DNA of 64,000 bases from Chenopodium formosanum (taxonomy: Eukaryota > Streptophyta > Magnoliopsida > Caryophyllales > Amaranthaceae), in the NCBI GenBank assembly GCA_024500155.1, contig CM044869.1, forward strand, positions 34,594,501 to 34,658,500, in the 5' to 3' direction. Positions 22,082 to 32,358 of this stretch are shown here, piece after piece (the first letter of the stretch is position 1; the number at the start of each line of letters is the position of its first letter). The position numbers and the translations under genes are program-made. Below the pieces are notes generated by a model. That model searched no databases. It was not told the DNA's origin and saw only the letters and a program-made list of their open reading frames with translations.

Positions 22082-23548
22082 TCAAAAGGGTGGCTTAGGA
22101 CCCAAAGGGACAAGCCTCAGATACTCAATCACACCAACTTCTTCCTTGCAGAAATAGTGCTTTAAACCAGAGCCGTTCACCATGAATTTGTTTCCGTCAG
22201 CATCCAACTCAAAAGAACCATAGGGAGTGGTCTTTGATACAACAAAAGGCCCCGACCACTTAGATTTGAGCTTGTCCAGAAACAAGCGAAGCCTTAAGTT
22301 GAAGAGCAAGACTTTGTCCCCAACCTTGAAACTCTTGTTCCGGATATGTTGGTCGAGCCACTTTTTTGTCTTCTCCCTATAGACTCTTGAGTTTTCATAG
22401 GCATCATCTCTAAGCTCCTCGAGCTCGTTGAGCTTCAACAACCTCTTTTCACCCGCTAACGACAAATCCATGTTTAGTTCTTTGATGGCCCACCAAGCTT
22501 TGTATTCTAGCTCGACCGGCAAGTGACAAGCCTTCCCATAGACCAACCTATAGGGGGTTGTACCTATGGGAGTCTTGTATGCCGTTCGAAGAGCCCAAAG
22601 TGTATCATCAAGCTTGAGAGACCAATATTTCCTTGATTTGTTCACTATCCTCTCAAGTATATTCTTGATCTCACGATTCGAGACCTCCACTTGACCTTGA
22701 GTTTGAGGATGGTAAGGTAGACCAACCTTGTGATGAACGCCATATTTCTTGAGAAGAGCTTCCAATTGCTTCTTGGCAAAATGAGACCCTCCATCACTAA
22801 TTAGAACTCTTGGCACCCCAAATCTAGGAAAAATGATTTTCTTGAGAAGCTTGAGCACCACCTTGTGATCATTGGTAGGAGAGGGTATAGCTTCGATCCA
22901 TTTCGTCACATAGTCAACCGCCACCAAGATGTATAGGTTCCCACATGAAGAAACGAACGGTCCCATGAAATCCACCCCCCGAACATCGAAGGGCTCCACC
23001 TCTAGAATACTTTGTTGGGGCATCTCGTCCCTTTTGGTAATGCCACCACTCCTTTGGCATCGATCACATTGCATAACGAATTTGTGAGTATCCTTGTGTA
23101 TTGAAGGCCACCAAAGCAAAGATTGAGAGATTTTTGCTACCGTCTTGTCAACACCACCATGTCCCCCACATGGTAGTGAGTGACAATGCTCAAGGACACC
23201 CTCAATCTCATGATCGGGGACACACTTCCTAAAGAGACCATCACCACATTGCTTGAATAGGTACGGATCATTCCAAAAATACCTTCTCACTTCTTTGAAG
23301 AACTTTTTCTTTTGTTGAGAGGAGAATTCCGGAGGAACTACCCCACAAGCAAGATAGTTGGCTATATCCGCATACCAAGGTGTAGAAGTCGCCACCATAG
23401 CCATGAGGGCCTCGATCCCTATCTCATCATTAATTGGAACATCCTCCTTGTTCTCAAATGGAATCCTAGACAAGTGATCCGCCACATAATTCTCCGCTCC
23501 TTTTTGTCCCTCATTTCCATGTGAAAGTCTTGAAGAGAGAGAACCCAA
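22082..23548 (-). CDS. Ty3/gypsy integrase segment of element C pol
   Basis: The frame runs about 488 codons and ends at 22082. True homology starts at KGAENYVADHLSR (about 23505), the end of the RNase H linker. The HHCC zinc finger is visible (HSLPCGGHGG then CDRCQ). The DDE core has D in VRGVDFMGPF, D in ISDGGSHF and E in GQVEVSNREIK. A GPF/Y-type C-terminal module (KWSGPFVV) follows. Integrase inserts the cDNA into chromosomes. The catalytic residues are intact. The break from RNase H is one base missing in the T5 run at 23501-23505. No RNA-targeting chromodomain is evident at the C terminus. Confidence 0.92.
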   Translation of the reverse strand: MGSLSSRLSHGNEGQKGAENYVADHLSRIPFENKEDVPINDEIGIEALMAMVATSTPWYADIANYLACGVVPPEFSSQQKKKFFKEVRRYFWNDPYLFKQCGDGLFRKCVPDHEIEGVLEHCHSLPCGGHGGVDKTVAKISQSLLWWPSIHKDTHKFVMQCDRCQRSGGITKRDEMPQQSILEVEPFDVRGVDFMGPFVSSCGNLYILVAVDYVTKWIEAIPSPTNDHKVVLKLLKKIIFPRFGVPRVLISDGGSHFAKKQLEALLKKYGVHHKVGLPYHPQTQGQVEVSNREIKNILERIVNKSRKYWSLKLDDTLWALRTAYKTPIGTTPYRLVYGKACHLPVELEYKAWWAIKELNMDLSLAGEKRLLKLNELEELRDDAYENSRVYREKTKKWLDQHIRNKSFKVGDKVLLFNLRLRLFLDKLKSKWSGPFVVSKTTPYGSFELDADGNKFMVNGSGLKHYFCKEEVGVIEYLRLVPLGPKPPF

Positions 23549-23946
23549 CGGATCAAGCGAGGCTTCGCTTCTTTCTTGGTCATGAGGTATCGCACCGCGA
23601 TGTGATCCGTGTACACAATGACTTTTGAATATATGAGATAGGACCGGAACTTATCAAATGCAAACACCACCGCTAGCATCTTCTTCTCCGTTGTTGTATA
23701 GTTCTTTTGAGCTTCATCGAGAGTCCTACTTGCATTGTAGATGACACATGATTTCCCTTCTTTCTTTTGACCAAGGACGTCACCTACTGCAAAATCACTC
23801 GCATCGCACATTAGCTCAAAAGGCAAGCTCCAATCCGGAGCTTGCACAACAGGAGAAGAGATGAGAGCTTCCTTGAGCTTACGAAATGCCTCAAGGCAAG
23901 CCTCATCAAAGCTTAAAACAACATCTTTCTTAAGTAATTCGGTCAA
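23419..23946 (-). CDS. RNase H segment of element C pol
   Basis: It begins within the end of the reverse transcriptase connection (TELLKKD) and carries the RNase H acidic residues in CDASDFAVGDVLGQ, TTEKKMLAVV and VYTDH. RNase H removes RNA from the RNA/DNA hybrid during reverse transcription. The homologous part ends at RDKK (about 23505), after which the frame is shifted and the last residues are spurious. It is separated from the RT frame upstream by one-base losses at 23964-23967 and 24006-24009. Confidence 0.9.
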   Translation of the reverse strand: MTELLKKDVVLSFDEACLEAFRKLKEALISSPVVQAPDWSLPFELMCDASDFAVGDVLGQKKEGKSCVIYNASRTLDEAQKNYTTTEKKMLAVVFAFDKFRSYLIYSKVIVYTDHIAVRYLMTKKEAKPRLIRWVLSLQDFHMEMRDKKERRIMWRITCLGFHLRTRRMFQLMMR

Positions 23947-23971
23947 AGGTTTGGCAATTGAGGAAAATCTT

Positions 23972-25249
23972 TTATAAACCTCCGGTAGAAACCGGCATGC
24001 CCAAGAAAACTCGTACTCCTGTGACGGAAGTAGGAAGGGGAAACCTCTTAATCACCGAAACTTTGGCCGGATCAACCTCAATGCCATTTTTTGAAACTTT
24101 ATGACCGAGGACAATGCCCTCCTCGACCATAAAATGGCATTTTTCCCAATTCAAAACCAAACTCGTCTCTTGACACCTTTGCAAAACTCTTTCAAGGTTA
24201 AAAAGACAAGTGTCAAAAGACGAGCCACCAACACTAAAATCATCCATGAAAACCTCAATTTCTTTTTCAAGCATTTCGGAGAAAATGGAAGTCATGCATC
24301 TTTGAAAAGTAGAGGGGGCATTGCATAATCCGAATGGCATTCTTCGGTATGCAAATGTTCCATATGGACATGTGAAAGTAGTTTTCTCTTGATCGCTTAG
24401 ATGGATAGGGATTTGGAAAAATCCGGAGTACCCATCCAAGAAACAAAAGAAAGCATGGTGAGAAAGCCTTTCAAGCATTTGGTCCATGAAAGGGAGAGGA
24501 AAATGATCTTTTTTTGTGTTCTTGTTCAATCTCCTATAATCAATACACATTCTCCACCCGGTCACCGTCCGGGTGGAGATTTCCTCTCCCTTTTCATCCT
24601 TGACAATGGTCATTCCACCCTTTTTGGGAACTACATGAATCTGGCTCACCCACTTGCTATCGGAGATAGCATAGATGATGCCCGCCTCACGTAGTTTCAA
24701 AATTTCTTTCTTGACAACCTCTTGAAGGTTGGGGTTCAACCTCCTTTGAGGTTCAATGGAGGTGGAATGATCATCCTCAAGATGAATACGATGCATGCAT
24801 AGAGAAGGACTAATGCCCTTGATATCATCAATGCTATACCCTATCACATCTTTGTATTTTCTCAAAACATCAAGCAATTTTTTCAAATTAAGTTCATCAA
24901 GGGTAGCATTGACAATAATAGGGTATTTTTCCTCCTCATCAAGATAAGCATATTTCAAATAATGGGGGAGGAACTTGAGTTCTACCTTGGGAGGAGGCTT
25001 GGAACTCTCCTCCGATTTTTCCTCCATTGATTCAAGCTCAATCTTGCTTTGTTGATCAACTTCCTCCTTTGAGGATTCCTCCATTGCCATGACAAATTCT
25101 TTGGCTTCTTGAGAGTGGAACTCCTCTTTGCATGTGAGAGCTTCCACAATTGGATCTTGAGGCTTCATCATGACCCTTCCCAAACGGTCTAACTCCTCAT
25201 TCACAACATCAACTCGATAACACTTTTCAACCATAGGGGTCTTTAGCAA
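23972..25249 (-). CDS. Reverse transcriptase segment of element C pol
   Basis: About 425 codons. After an acidic linker the RT domain starts near LHRIHLEDD. It includes GWRMCIDYRRLNK, FCFLDGYSGFFQIPI (first catalytic Asp), the MPFGLCNAPSTFQRCM motif and VFMDDFSV (the catalytic DD pair). The last in-frame residues (GMPVSTGGL) are out of frame: homology continues in another frame from 24006. The catalytic core is intact. It copies the element RNA into cDNA, primed from tRNA-Asp at 27734-27751. Confidence 0.93.
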   Translation of the reverse strand: MLKTPMVEKCYRVDVVNEELDRLGRVMMKPQDPIVEALTCKEEFHSQEAKEFVMAMEESSKEEVDQQSKIELESMEEKSEESSKPPPKVELKFLPHYLKYAYLDEEEKYPIIVNATLDELNLKKLLDVLRKYKDVIGYSIDDIKGISPSLCMHRIHLEDDHSTSIEPQRRLNPNLQEVVKKEILKLREAGIIYAISDSKWVSQIHVVPKKGGMTIVKDEKGEEISTRTVTGWRMCIDYRRLNKNTKKDHFPLPFMDQMLERLSHHAFFCFLDGYSGFFQIPIHLSDQEKTTFTCPYGTFAYRRMPFGLCNAPSTFQRCMTSIFSEMLEKEIEVFMDDFSVGGSSFDTCLFNLERVLQRCQETSLVLNWEKCHFMVEEGIVLGHKVSKNGIEVDPAKVSVIKRFPLPTSVTGVRVFLGMPVSTGGL

Positions 25250-25259
25250 CTTCGAAAAC

Positions 25260-25676
25260 TCAAAGACTATCTTCTTTATCGGCCACTACACATGTGATGG
25301 TGTTGTTTTTGCAATTGATGACCGCCCCCAAAGTCTTAAGAGCTTCCTGACCCAAAATCAAGGGTGTGTCCACATCTTCTTCCATGTCCATCACTATAAA
25401 GTCACAAGGGACATAGATGTGTACCACTTGAATTGGAACATCCTCAAGTTCTCCACAAGGTAACTTCACCGAGCGGTCGGCTAGTTGAATTGTCTTCCTT
25501 GTAGGGATCATCTCAATATTGAGTTTTTGAGCAATGGATAAGGGGATTAGACTAACACTTGCTCCAAGATCGGCCAATGCACCCCTAGCTTCCATATTTC
25601 CAATTTTCACTGGCAAAGTGAAACTCCCGGGGTCTTTCTCCTTCTTGGGCATTTTATGTTGAACAAGAGCACTCAC
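25260..25676 (-). CDS. Aspartic protease segment of element C
   Basis: The retropepsin-like domain shows ALADLGASVSLIPLS, with the catalytic Asp in DLG rather than the more usual DTG/DSG (common in Athila-type elements), LADRSVKLPCGELEDVPI and DTPLILGQEALKTLGAVI. It processes the Gag-Pol polyprotein. Upstream homology continues to the gag C-terminus but is interrupted by a one-base loss in the A3 run at 25751-25753. Confidence 0.88.
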   Translation of the reverse strand: MSALVQHKMPKKEKDPGSFTLPVKIGNMEARGALADLGASVSLIPLSIAQKLNIEMIPTRKTIQLADRSVKLPCGELEDVPIQVVHIYVPCDFIVMDMEEDVDTPLILGQEALKTLGAVINCKNNTITCVVADKEDSL

Positions 25677-25951
25677 TTGGTGTGGAAGGGTGATAAGCTC
25701 ATCATTGAGCTTCCTTTTGTTGGTGAGGATGTCCTTGAGAAATTTGGAGTAAATGGCATTTGTGTCACTACTTCAAGAAAAGGGAGATTGATGTGCAAGT
25801 TCTTCATCACACTTAGAAACTTTGCAAACTTGTCATTCAACTTCCTCTCCGCAAGCCTACTTAGAAAAGGAACCGGTCCATCAAGGTTCCTAGTCTCACT
25901 AGGAATTGAAGTTGTCTTCTCGTTGTTGACCTTCTTCTTCTCCGAACTTCC

Positions 25952-27616
25952 TTATACCTCATCAACTTTTTCCTCCTCACCTCTCTTATCTTCATTCACA
26001 CTCTCTTCTCCTCCCTTCTTTCCCTCACTATCCCCCTCATTTGGACAATCATAGGAAGTTCCCGACCTCAAAGTGATTGCCTTGCATGTATCGGGTTTTT
26101 GGTTATGAGAAGGGTTAGGTTGTGGTTGTCCGGGTAGATTTGATGGTGAATTGAAAGGAGTCCTCTCGACCAATTGAGCTAGTTGTGAATCAACCATCTT
26201 GTTGTGAGCCCTTATTTCTTGCATTTGTTGCCCAAAAGTTTGCATTTGTGAATACATAGCTTGAAGGAGTTGTGTGGGTGTTGGCTCCGCTTGAGGTGCT
26301 TGTTCTTGATTTCTTTGGGGTGCTTGGGTTTTATTGTTGTATTGGTGTTGGTTATTGTATTTGTTTTGGTTGTTGTATTGTTTGTTCCTTGGGTAGGTTC
26401 CTCTTGGGTTTTGGTTTTGAGAAGGAGGTGGATTTTGGTATTGGGGGTTCGAATTGTAAGAGGGTTGAGCTTGTTGGCCCCATTGTTGAGGTTGAGATGC
26501 AAACCCGGGTGGTGGTTGTCTCCAAGCTACTCCACCACCGCCTCCTCTAAAACCATTTTTCCTTGTGTTGTATGCCGCTACATGCTCGGGGCTCAAACCT
26601 CCACAATAAGATGTATCACGGTTCGTTCCTCCACAATTTTGACAAGAGAAAGAGTTGACTTGAGAAGAGCTTGCTCCACCGCTTGAGCTTGCATTTACAC
26701 TTGTGTTCAACTTTGAGAGCCCTTTTGTGAGTTGCTCAATTTGATGTTGCAATTGATCGACCTTCTCCAATTCATACATCCCACCTTTCTTCGGTGCACT
26801 CCTTCTCCTACCTCCCCAAGAGTAGTTCTTTGCTACCTCCTCGATCGTTACCTCTACTTGATTTTGGGGAATCTTGATCAATTGTCCACCCGCCCCCGCA
26901 TCCAAGTTAGCTCTAGACATGGGCTCCAATCCATCGTAGAAAAACCTCATGAGCAAACTTTGATTGTATTCATGGGGAGGAAACGCTTGTACCAACTCTT
27001 TGAACCTCTCCCAAGCTTCATTAAGGCTCTCATCCGCTTCTTGTTCAAATGATGCAATCTTCCTTCTCATCTCGGCGGTCTTTTCCTCGAAAATGAACCT
27101 CTTCAAGAATTCCTTAACTACCTCCCTCCAACATGTGAGTGAGTTAGGCTTCACTTTCTTCAACCACTTCTTTGCTCTACCCGAAAGAGATTGTCGAAAT
27201 AGGTGCATCCGGATGTATTCTTGAGAAACTTGGTTAGTTTGAATCATGGCACATAGCTCAAGCAATCTATCAAGGTGCTCTATGGGGTCTTCACTTGTAG
27301 AACCCGAAAATTGCTCCGATTGAACCATTCTTGTATATTGGGGATGAATTGTGAAGTTAGTTTCCGTGACGGGTAACAAAATCCCTCCCGTGAGCTCATA
27401 ATCCTCCGGATTTCCGAACTCACGAAATAAAATATCATCCTCTTGTCCCGCCATTGATTCACTTTGCGAACTAAAAGAGTAAGAATCACTCCCACTATCA
27501 GTTATAGCACCAAGTCCTCTTCCTTCTTCTTGAAAAAGTCTACGGATTTGTCTTAAAGTTCGGTTGATTTCTTGGTCGATATGATGTGTAGGTGGTCCTA
27601 GAGATCTTCTAAGCAT
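25952..27616 (-). CDS. Gag of element C
   Basis: 554 codons from ATG at 27616, 118 bp downstream of the primer site, with no competing start. Domains in order: a Ser-rich N-terminus; the retrotransposon capsid region, with EDPIEHLDRLLELCAMI and SLNEAWERFKELVQAFPPHE followed by FFYDGLEPMSR; a CCHC-like knuckle CQNCGGTNRDTSYC (His replaced by Asn); and a long Gln/Asn/Pro-rich tail. A TAA at 25952-25954 ends the frame, but homology resumes in frame (an EKKKVNNEK linker towards protease), so this is probably a nonsense change in a longer Gag-Pol. Gag forms the virus-like particle that packages the RNA. Confidence 0.88.
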   Translation of the reverse strand: MLRRSLGPPTHHIDQEINRTLRQIRRLFQEEGRGLGAITDSGSDSYSFSSQSESMAGQEDDILFREFGNPEDYELTGGILLPVTETNFTIHPQYTRMVQSEQFSGSTSEDPIEHLDRLLELCAMIQTNQVSQEYIRMHLFRQSLSGRAKKWLKKVKPNSLTCWREVVKEFLKRFIFEEKTAEMRRKIASFEQEADESLNEAWERFKELVQAFPPHEYNQSLLMRFFYDGLEPMSRANLDAGAGGQLIKIPQNQVEVTIEEVAKNYSWGGRRRSAPKKGGMYELEKVDQLQHQIEQLTKGLSKLNTSVNASSSGGASSSQVNSFSCQNCGGTNRDTSYCGGLSPEHVAAYNTRKNGFRGGGGGVAWRQPPPGFASQPQQWGQQAQPSYNSNPQYQNPPPSQNQNPRGTYPRNKQYNNQNKYNNQHQYNNKTQAPQRNQEQAPQAEPTPTQLLQAMYSQMQTFGQQMQEIRAHNKMVDSQLAQLVERTPFNSPSNLPGQPQPNPSHNQKPDTCKAITLRSGTSYDCPNEGDSEGKKGGEESVNEDKRGEEEKVDEV

Positions 27617-27733
27617 TCACCAAAGCTAAGCAAACAATTAGCAATGACAAGTATGATAAAACAAATCAAAACAAAAAAGAAAGCAATTAAAATTACCTTA
27701 ACAAAAGCAAAATTAGACACTAAACAAGCCGCC

Positions 27734-27751
27734 TCCCCGGCAACGGCGCCA
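27734..27751 (-). promoter_or_regulatory. tRNA-Asp primer-binding site, element C
   Basis: In sense TGGCGCCGTTGCCGGGGA, complementary to the 3' end of plant tRNA-Asp, 5 nt from the LTR end. Confidence 0.9.
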
Positions 27752-27756
27752 AAATT

Positions 27757-29425
27757 TGATCGAGCTAGGATAGGTCATTAAACTATTAACCCAAATCAAA
27801 TCAACTATTTATAAAACCTAGACTTCACACTAAACTAGTTAGTGGCAAGCAAGGGTCGATCCACTGAGGAAGCTTTCTCGTTTAATATCAAAATCACCAT
27901 GCAAGAGTAAGAAAGGGGTATATTTTGTTGGAATTTGGAATGTAGACACTAGAACTATAAATAAACAAGTAAAAGGGTGATTAAATCAAGGAATAACAAC
28001 GCTAGGGATTAGGGGTTTTAAACATGATTAGAATGAAGGAAAATAATGATAAGCATCATGATTAACATGCCAAAGAATATAAAATTCTACCTAAACAACT
28101 CATTTTCATGCAATAGTTTAGGCAAACCAATGAAAGTGGTCTAAGCTGATTAGGATCATTTTCATGCATCCCATTAGGCACAAGCTAACCCAAGAATAAA
28201 GAGGCACAATACATGGAACTCTATTTTAACAACTCATTCTCATGCAATCATTAAAATAGAGGTGATCTAAATCTAGTTCAAATCATTTTCATGCATTTAA
28301 ACTAGAAGGCAACCAAATAAAGTACTACAATAATCTCAAGCCAATAAAAATCATATCTTTCATCAATTTAAGGCATGTAATCAATCCACTCTCATCATTC
28401 ATCCATCATTCAATACATATTTTACACCGTCTTCCCCTAGCTAAGAGATTAGCCTAGAAAAGGGGGACTAGACATGATAACAAAACTAGATGAAAACACA
28501 ATAAACATGAAAGCAAACATGATCAAAAACAATGAAAATACCAAAATATATTAATCCACAAAATAGATTGAAATAAACAACTAGAGTGCAAATAAACAAG
28601 ACTAAGAGAACGGATTAGAGATTACTAAGTAGGCAATAATAGAAAGATTAAAACTTGCAAAGTTGCTTGATGGATTGAAATGAAACTTGAGCCAAAGTTG
28701 CATACATGGAAATAACTTGAGTAATACTACACTTTCTCTCTCTAAGATTAGGGTTTGATTGATTCTAAGATAATGCTAGATGATCCACTAATTCACCCTA
28801 CGGCCTATATATATAGGTCCACTAAAAAGATACAAGAATTCGAAAAAAAATAAATAAATAAAACCCAGCGGTGCGCGCCCGCGCATATACACTGCGCGCC
28901 CGCACAGCTGCCATGCGTGCGCCCTCTCCGATCTTGTGCGCCCGCAGATCTGTGGGTACGGAGGAATTAGACCCATGGATGCGCGCCTTCTCCCAACTAC
29001 TACGCGCTCGCGCATGATGAGTGCGCGCCTGCACACATGTCGCACATGTGGCGCGCACAACTCTCTGTTTTGGCTCTGCTTCTGCTGCTATCTCGTGCGG
29101 GTTCTCACAGGGCTGCGCGCCCGCACAGTTCAAAGGCGCGCGCCCGCGCATAAGCCGCACAAAACCTTTTGTTTCTGTTCTGCTCTTGAGGCAATCCTGC
29201 GCGGGTTCTCCCTGTGCTGCGCGCCCGCACACAGGGGATATGAGGATGAATTGCTCTTCTTCCAATACCTTGATTCCTACAAAACGAAAACAATGAAAAC
29301 AAGGAGAAAGGCAAACAAAGAAAAGAAGAATAAAAATGTGAGAAAAAAAGGGGGCAAACAAGCTACAAGTGGGAGGAAAATCCCGTAAAATGAGCACTAA
29401 ATTGTGGCAAAAATGCCACTCATCA
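27757..29425 (-). mobile_element. Element C 5' LTR
   Basis: 1669 bp. In sense it starts at 29425 with TGATGAGTGGCAT, and the inverted repeat is slightly degraded (GTGGCA at 29404-29409). A GC-rich array at 28868-29240 precedes a CTATATATATAG box at 28805-28816. The U5 motif is at 27853-27864. It is about 30 bp longer than the 3' LTR, mainly from an extra GC-rich unit. Confidence 0.93.
28805..28816 (-). promoter_or_regulatory. LTR TATA box, element C
   Basis: CTATATATATAG is placed directly after the GC-rich array. It is the best promoter candidate for the gag-pol RNA of element C. Confidence 0.6.
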
Positions 29426-29430
29426 ACTCC

Positions 29431-29710
29431 CTAGATTGCAACCCCTTTCAATATCTCAAAAACATGAACCCTAAGTTCAAGCAACCTCGGTACTCCTCCC
29501 TAGTAGCCAACCATAGAATCCGGAGCTCTAATTGACTCAGTTTACCAAATTCTTCCTTTGAGACTATCGAATATCCCAAAAGCCTATGAAGAACTCAAAG
29601 ACACGGTTGGAAAACATTGCTTATCACGGCATACCGAGTAACAAAGTTGCCATCCCTCGAAATATCATCCCACCAAGAATTTTGGTCATATTCATTGAAG
29701 AAGAACTCGG
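29431..29710 (-). pseudogene. Element B ORF1-type gene, middle part (right of element C)
   Basis: It continues the ORF1-type pseudogene of 14117-15108 and parallels element A at about 4775-5058. It is cut at 29710 by the copia insertion. The remaining N-terminal region was lost in the deletion that ends at 39439. Confidence 0.65.
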
Positions 29711-29848
29711 TGAAAGGAATAGTGTCCATCGAACAAGTGTATTATTCCTATAGGGGTTCGGAATTATTAGAAAGCTAATATTTCAATGAGGTCAAGTAAT
29801 TGAAATGCCTGGGTGGAGGCCGCTTCCGATCAGTAATATTAATGCATA

Positions 29849-29873
29849 ATTAATATTACAGCTTAATCTTGAC
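29849..29873 (+). repeat. AT-rich palindrome in the copia LTR
   Basis: TAATATTAAT-GCATA-ATTAATATTA is a near-perfect inverted repeat. Counterparts are at about 62731-62755 (minus element) and a degraded one at 63239-63263. Confidence 0.6.
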
Positions 29874-30104
29874 TGAACCCTTCGGGTCACACCCAAGCAA
29901 CTAACGAGCTGAAGCGACGAATTAATTAGGAATTAATTAATAAGTCGACCGAGTAATTAATATTTAGACGTCGAAAATTCGAGCTTGGAGCGTCGAAACC
30001 GAGCGTCGGAAGTCGAGTCGAAAATAGTAAAAGACGAGAGGTGAAAATAATAATAAATCAACAATAACCAAAATACCCCTAGCATCAGAAAACCAAGTGC
30101 TAGG

Positions 30105-30282
30105 GGCGCGGCAAATGCTAGCAGCTCGCACCAAGTGCGGGGCTAGGCTAGCATACCGCAGCTAGCAACCCGCACTAGTGTGCGTGGCTGTGCTAGCACA
30201 CGGCAGCTAGCAGCCCGCACACTTGGTGCGTGGCTTGCTAGGCTGAGGCACTAACAGGCCTCACATTTGGGTGCGTGGTGTG
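30105..30282 (+). repeat. GC-rich hairpin tandem repeats in the copia 5' LTR
   Basis: Units such as GCTAGCAGCCCGCAC and TGCGTGGC, as at 8036-8310. The array was interrupted by the solo LTR and continues to about 31765. Confidence 0.7.
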
Positions 30283-31690
30283 TGACAGGCTAAAGTCGTA
30301 ATCACCCAATCAAAAATAATACCTAAATCCACTAACTATGTAGATAGAGAAGAAGGGTCGAACCACAAGGAAACGAGTTAATTTATTCCTAATTAATAAA
30401 TATAATCTAAATTATCAAGTAACCAAATTGTTATTGTAAAAAAGGGAACTAAACTACTAAGAGTGAAAGTGGGAAGGAATAAAAGTGGGAGGATAATCAA
30501 GGAATAAAAGACATAGGGCATAGGTCACCAATAAATAATATTCTAGGGTAAATCATAACAATCAATCATCAACGCATCAATTAATCAGATCATAAAGGGC
30601 TTTCGCTACGTATTACAATCACAAAATAAATTTACCGATATTAAATCTCATCTCTCGAATCTCGACTTAACCATTTATAAATCAACCTGCCTATTGAAAC
30701 TAGACCTAAACATCAATTCTCATCTCTCGAATCTCGAATTAATATTACTAAACTCATACATAAAAGACCAGCGCTAATCTAGTCGCAGAGCATTAAATCA
30801 TTCAATAGGAAATTAATCAGGCATTGACAATCAACAACAATAATTTAACCCTTCATATTATTTATGGATCCCCAAATACCCTAGGAAGAAAACTACTCAG
30901 ACATAATTAAAACTAAACTAATAAAAGCAATTAAACAAGACATGATGAAAGAAATAAAGTAAACTGCTGACATTAAAGTAGAAGAAATCGTTACCAAAGT
31001 AATCGGAATTAAGGAGTTTAATGAAGAACAAAGTTAAGAACAAAGTTGTAGAGAGAGAAAATAATCTAAAAACTAAGTAGAGAGAGAAAGTCTAAGAGAA
31101 GAAGAGGTCCTAAGCAAAAGCATTAAAAATCGTATTTATACCATAACCCGAAATTACTCCTAATTAGAAACTAAGTAATCGTCGAAGAAGCCTCCCCAGA
31201 AACACGCGCCCGATCGGGCCAGCCTTTTTCCAATATGAGCATCTCTCGCGCCCAACTGGGTGCGAACTAATCTTCCTCGCCCGACCAGGCGCGCCTTCGG
31301 GCGGTGCCTATTTTGGCCGGCCCGAACACTTGGGCAAGCTTTGACTTCTCGATTGGGCTCCGATTTTTCGGCCCAATCCGGATTTCCTCTTTGGGTCTTG
31401 AATACTCGGTCCAAATGCCTCTAAACTAAATGCTAAACCCTTAATCACCGGTTTGATGACTCTAACCGGCCCTAGGCTATAAAAACTGGTCATGCTCCTC
31501 CAATGCTCGTAGTCACTCCATAATATCCCGGGGAAATGCTCCAAAAGTGCAAATCCCTATAAAAGCCAACCAAAACTACGAAAACACTAGAAAACATCAA
31601 TTAGTAATAAAAGTGGCTCTAAAGAGCCAAAAACACTACCAATAATGACCAAGGGACGGGAGCAAAACACTATATAAAATGGACATATCA
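30283..31690 (-). mobile_element. Solo LTR (gypsy-like, minus) with target duplication GTGTG
   Basis: 1408 bp. In sense it starts at 31690 with TGATATGTCC. It is flanked by GTGTG at 30278-30282 and 31691-31695. It is homologous to 6699-7994 along most of its length, including CCCGATCGGG at 31209-31218 and the U5 motif at 30355-30366 (72 bp from the end). The U5 terminus differs from the other copy over about 25 bp. Confidence 0.88.
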
Positions 31691-32342
31691 GTGTGCTGGG
31701 CCGAAGCATCACAGCAGCACCGTGGCAGCCCATAAGGGTGCCATGGGTGCCCAAGTGAGCTGCCACATGGCCGAAGCTTATGGGAGGGCTAGGAATAGAA
31801 GTGGCCGGTTATGGGAGCTAGAGTGGGGGGCAAGTTTGGTCCCCCCCTCCTCCAAATGGTCCTCACCTACTCTTCCTTATGAGCTTGCCACTTGTTGATT
31901 TATTACTAGTTTGATTATCAATTTTATTTTAGCTTTAAAATAAAATGAGAAAATGAAATTCTCCCACATTGATGGGAGAGCTTTTCACACTCTTGCATTT
32001 CCCTATAAATACCCAACTTGGGGTATTGGGAAAAACACTTGAGTAAGTGTTGGAAAAGGCATCACTAGTAGTGAAAACCTTTGAACTCAATTACTCAAGT
32101 TTCGGTCGGGCCTTGCTAACTCCAAGGCATTGGACCTAGTCGGTGTACGAGTTGTGGGTGGACTTCCGTTGGAGGTCGTCGTATTTTCGAGGCTAGCTTT
32201 CGAAGTAATGGCCCCTCGAGATCGGGCGAAGCACGCGTCAAAGGTATAATTAGTATCTTAATCTTGTCATTAAGTTAATTATGTTTATGGTTTTGTTTTT
32301 GGGTTTGTTTCCGCGGTGAGTCAGACTCATCAAACCCCAACA

Positions 32343-32358
32343 GCGGTATCGGAGCCTC
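32343..32358 (+). promoter_or_regulatory. Copia primer-binding site (initiator tRNA-Met type)
   Basis: GCGGTATCGGAGCC resembles the common copia site TGGTATCAGAGC with a few changes. The same variant is present in the minus copia element (61454-61467), so it is a family feature rather than decay. Confidence 0.75.

Larger units (their letters stand above)
15109..29430 (-). mobile_element. Element C: complete Athila-type Ty3/gypsy retrotransposon with target duplication
   Basis: LTRs at 15114-16752 and 27757-29425 bracket a primer site, gag, protease, reverse transcriptase, RNase H, integrase, ORF1 and a polypurine tract, all in minus-strand order. ACTCC flanks both ends (15109-15113, 29426-29430). 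The element is 14,312 bp without the duplications. By eye the LTRs differ at a few percent of sites plus small indels in the GC-rich block, so it is not very recent. It interrupts the ORF1-type gene of element B. The coding region is frameshifted at several A/T runs. Confidence 0.95.
29711..32342 (+). mobile_element. Copia 5' LTR, split by a solo LTR
   Basis: It starts TGAAAGGAATAG and ends near CCCCAACA just before the primer site; without the nested solo LTR it is about 1.22 kb. Near the start is an AT palindrome (29849-29873). The GC-rich tandem array at about 30105-30282 resumes at 31691. TCCCTATAAATACCCAA near 31999-32015 is a likely TATA region. The exact 3' end is uncertain by about 10 bp. 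Confidence 0.82.

Noticed and set aside
27734..27751. Possible tRNA-Asp gene fragments at CCCCGGCAACGGCGCCA
   Set aside because: Only the last 18 bases are present, always beside an LTR end; these are primer-binding sites.
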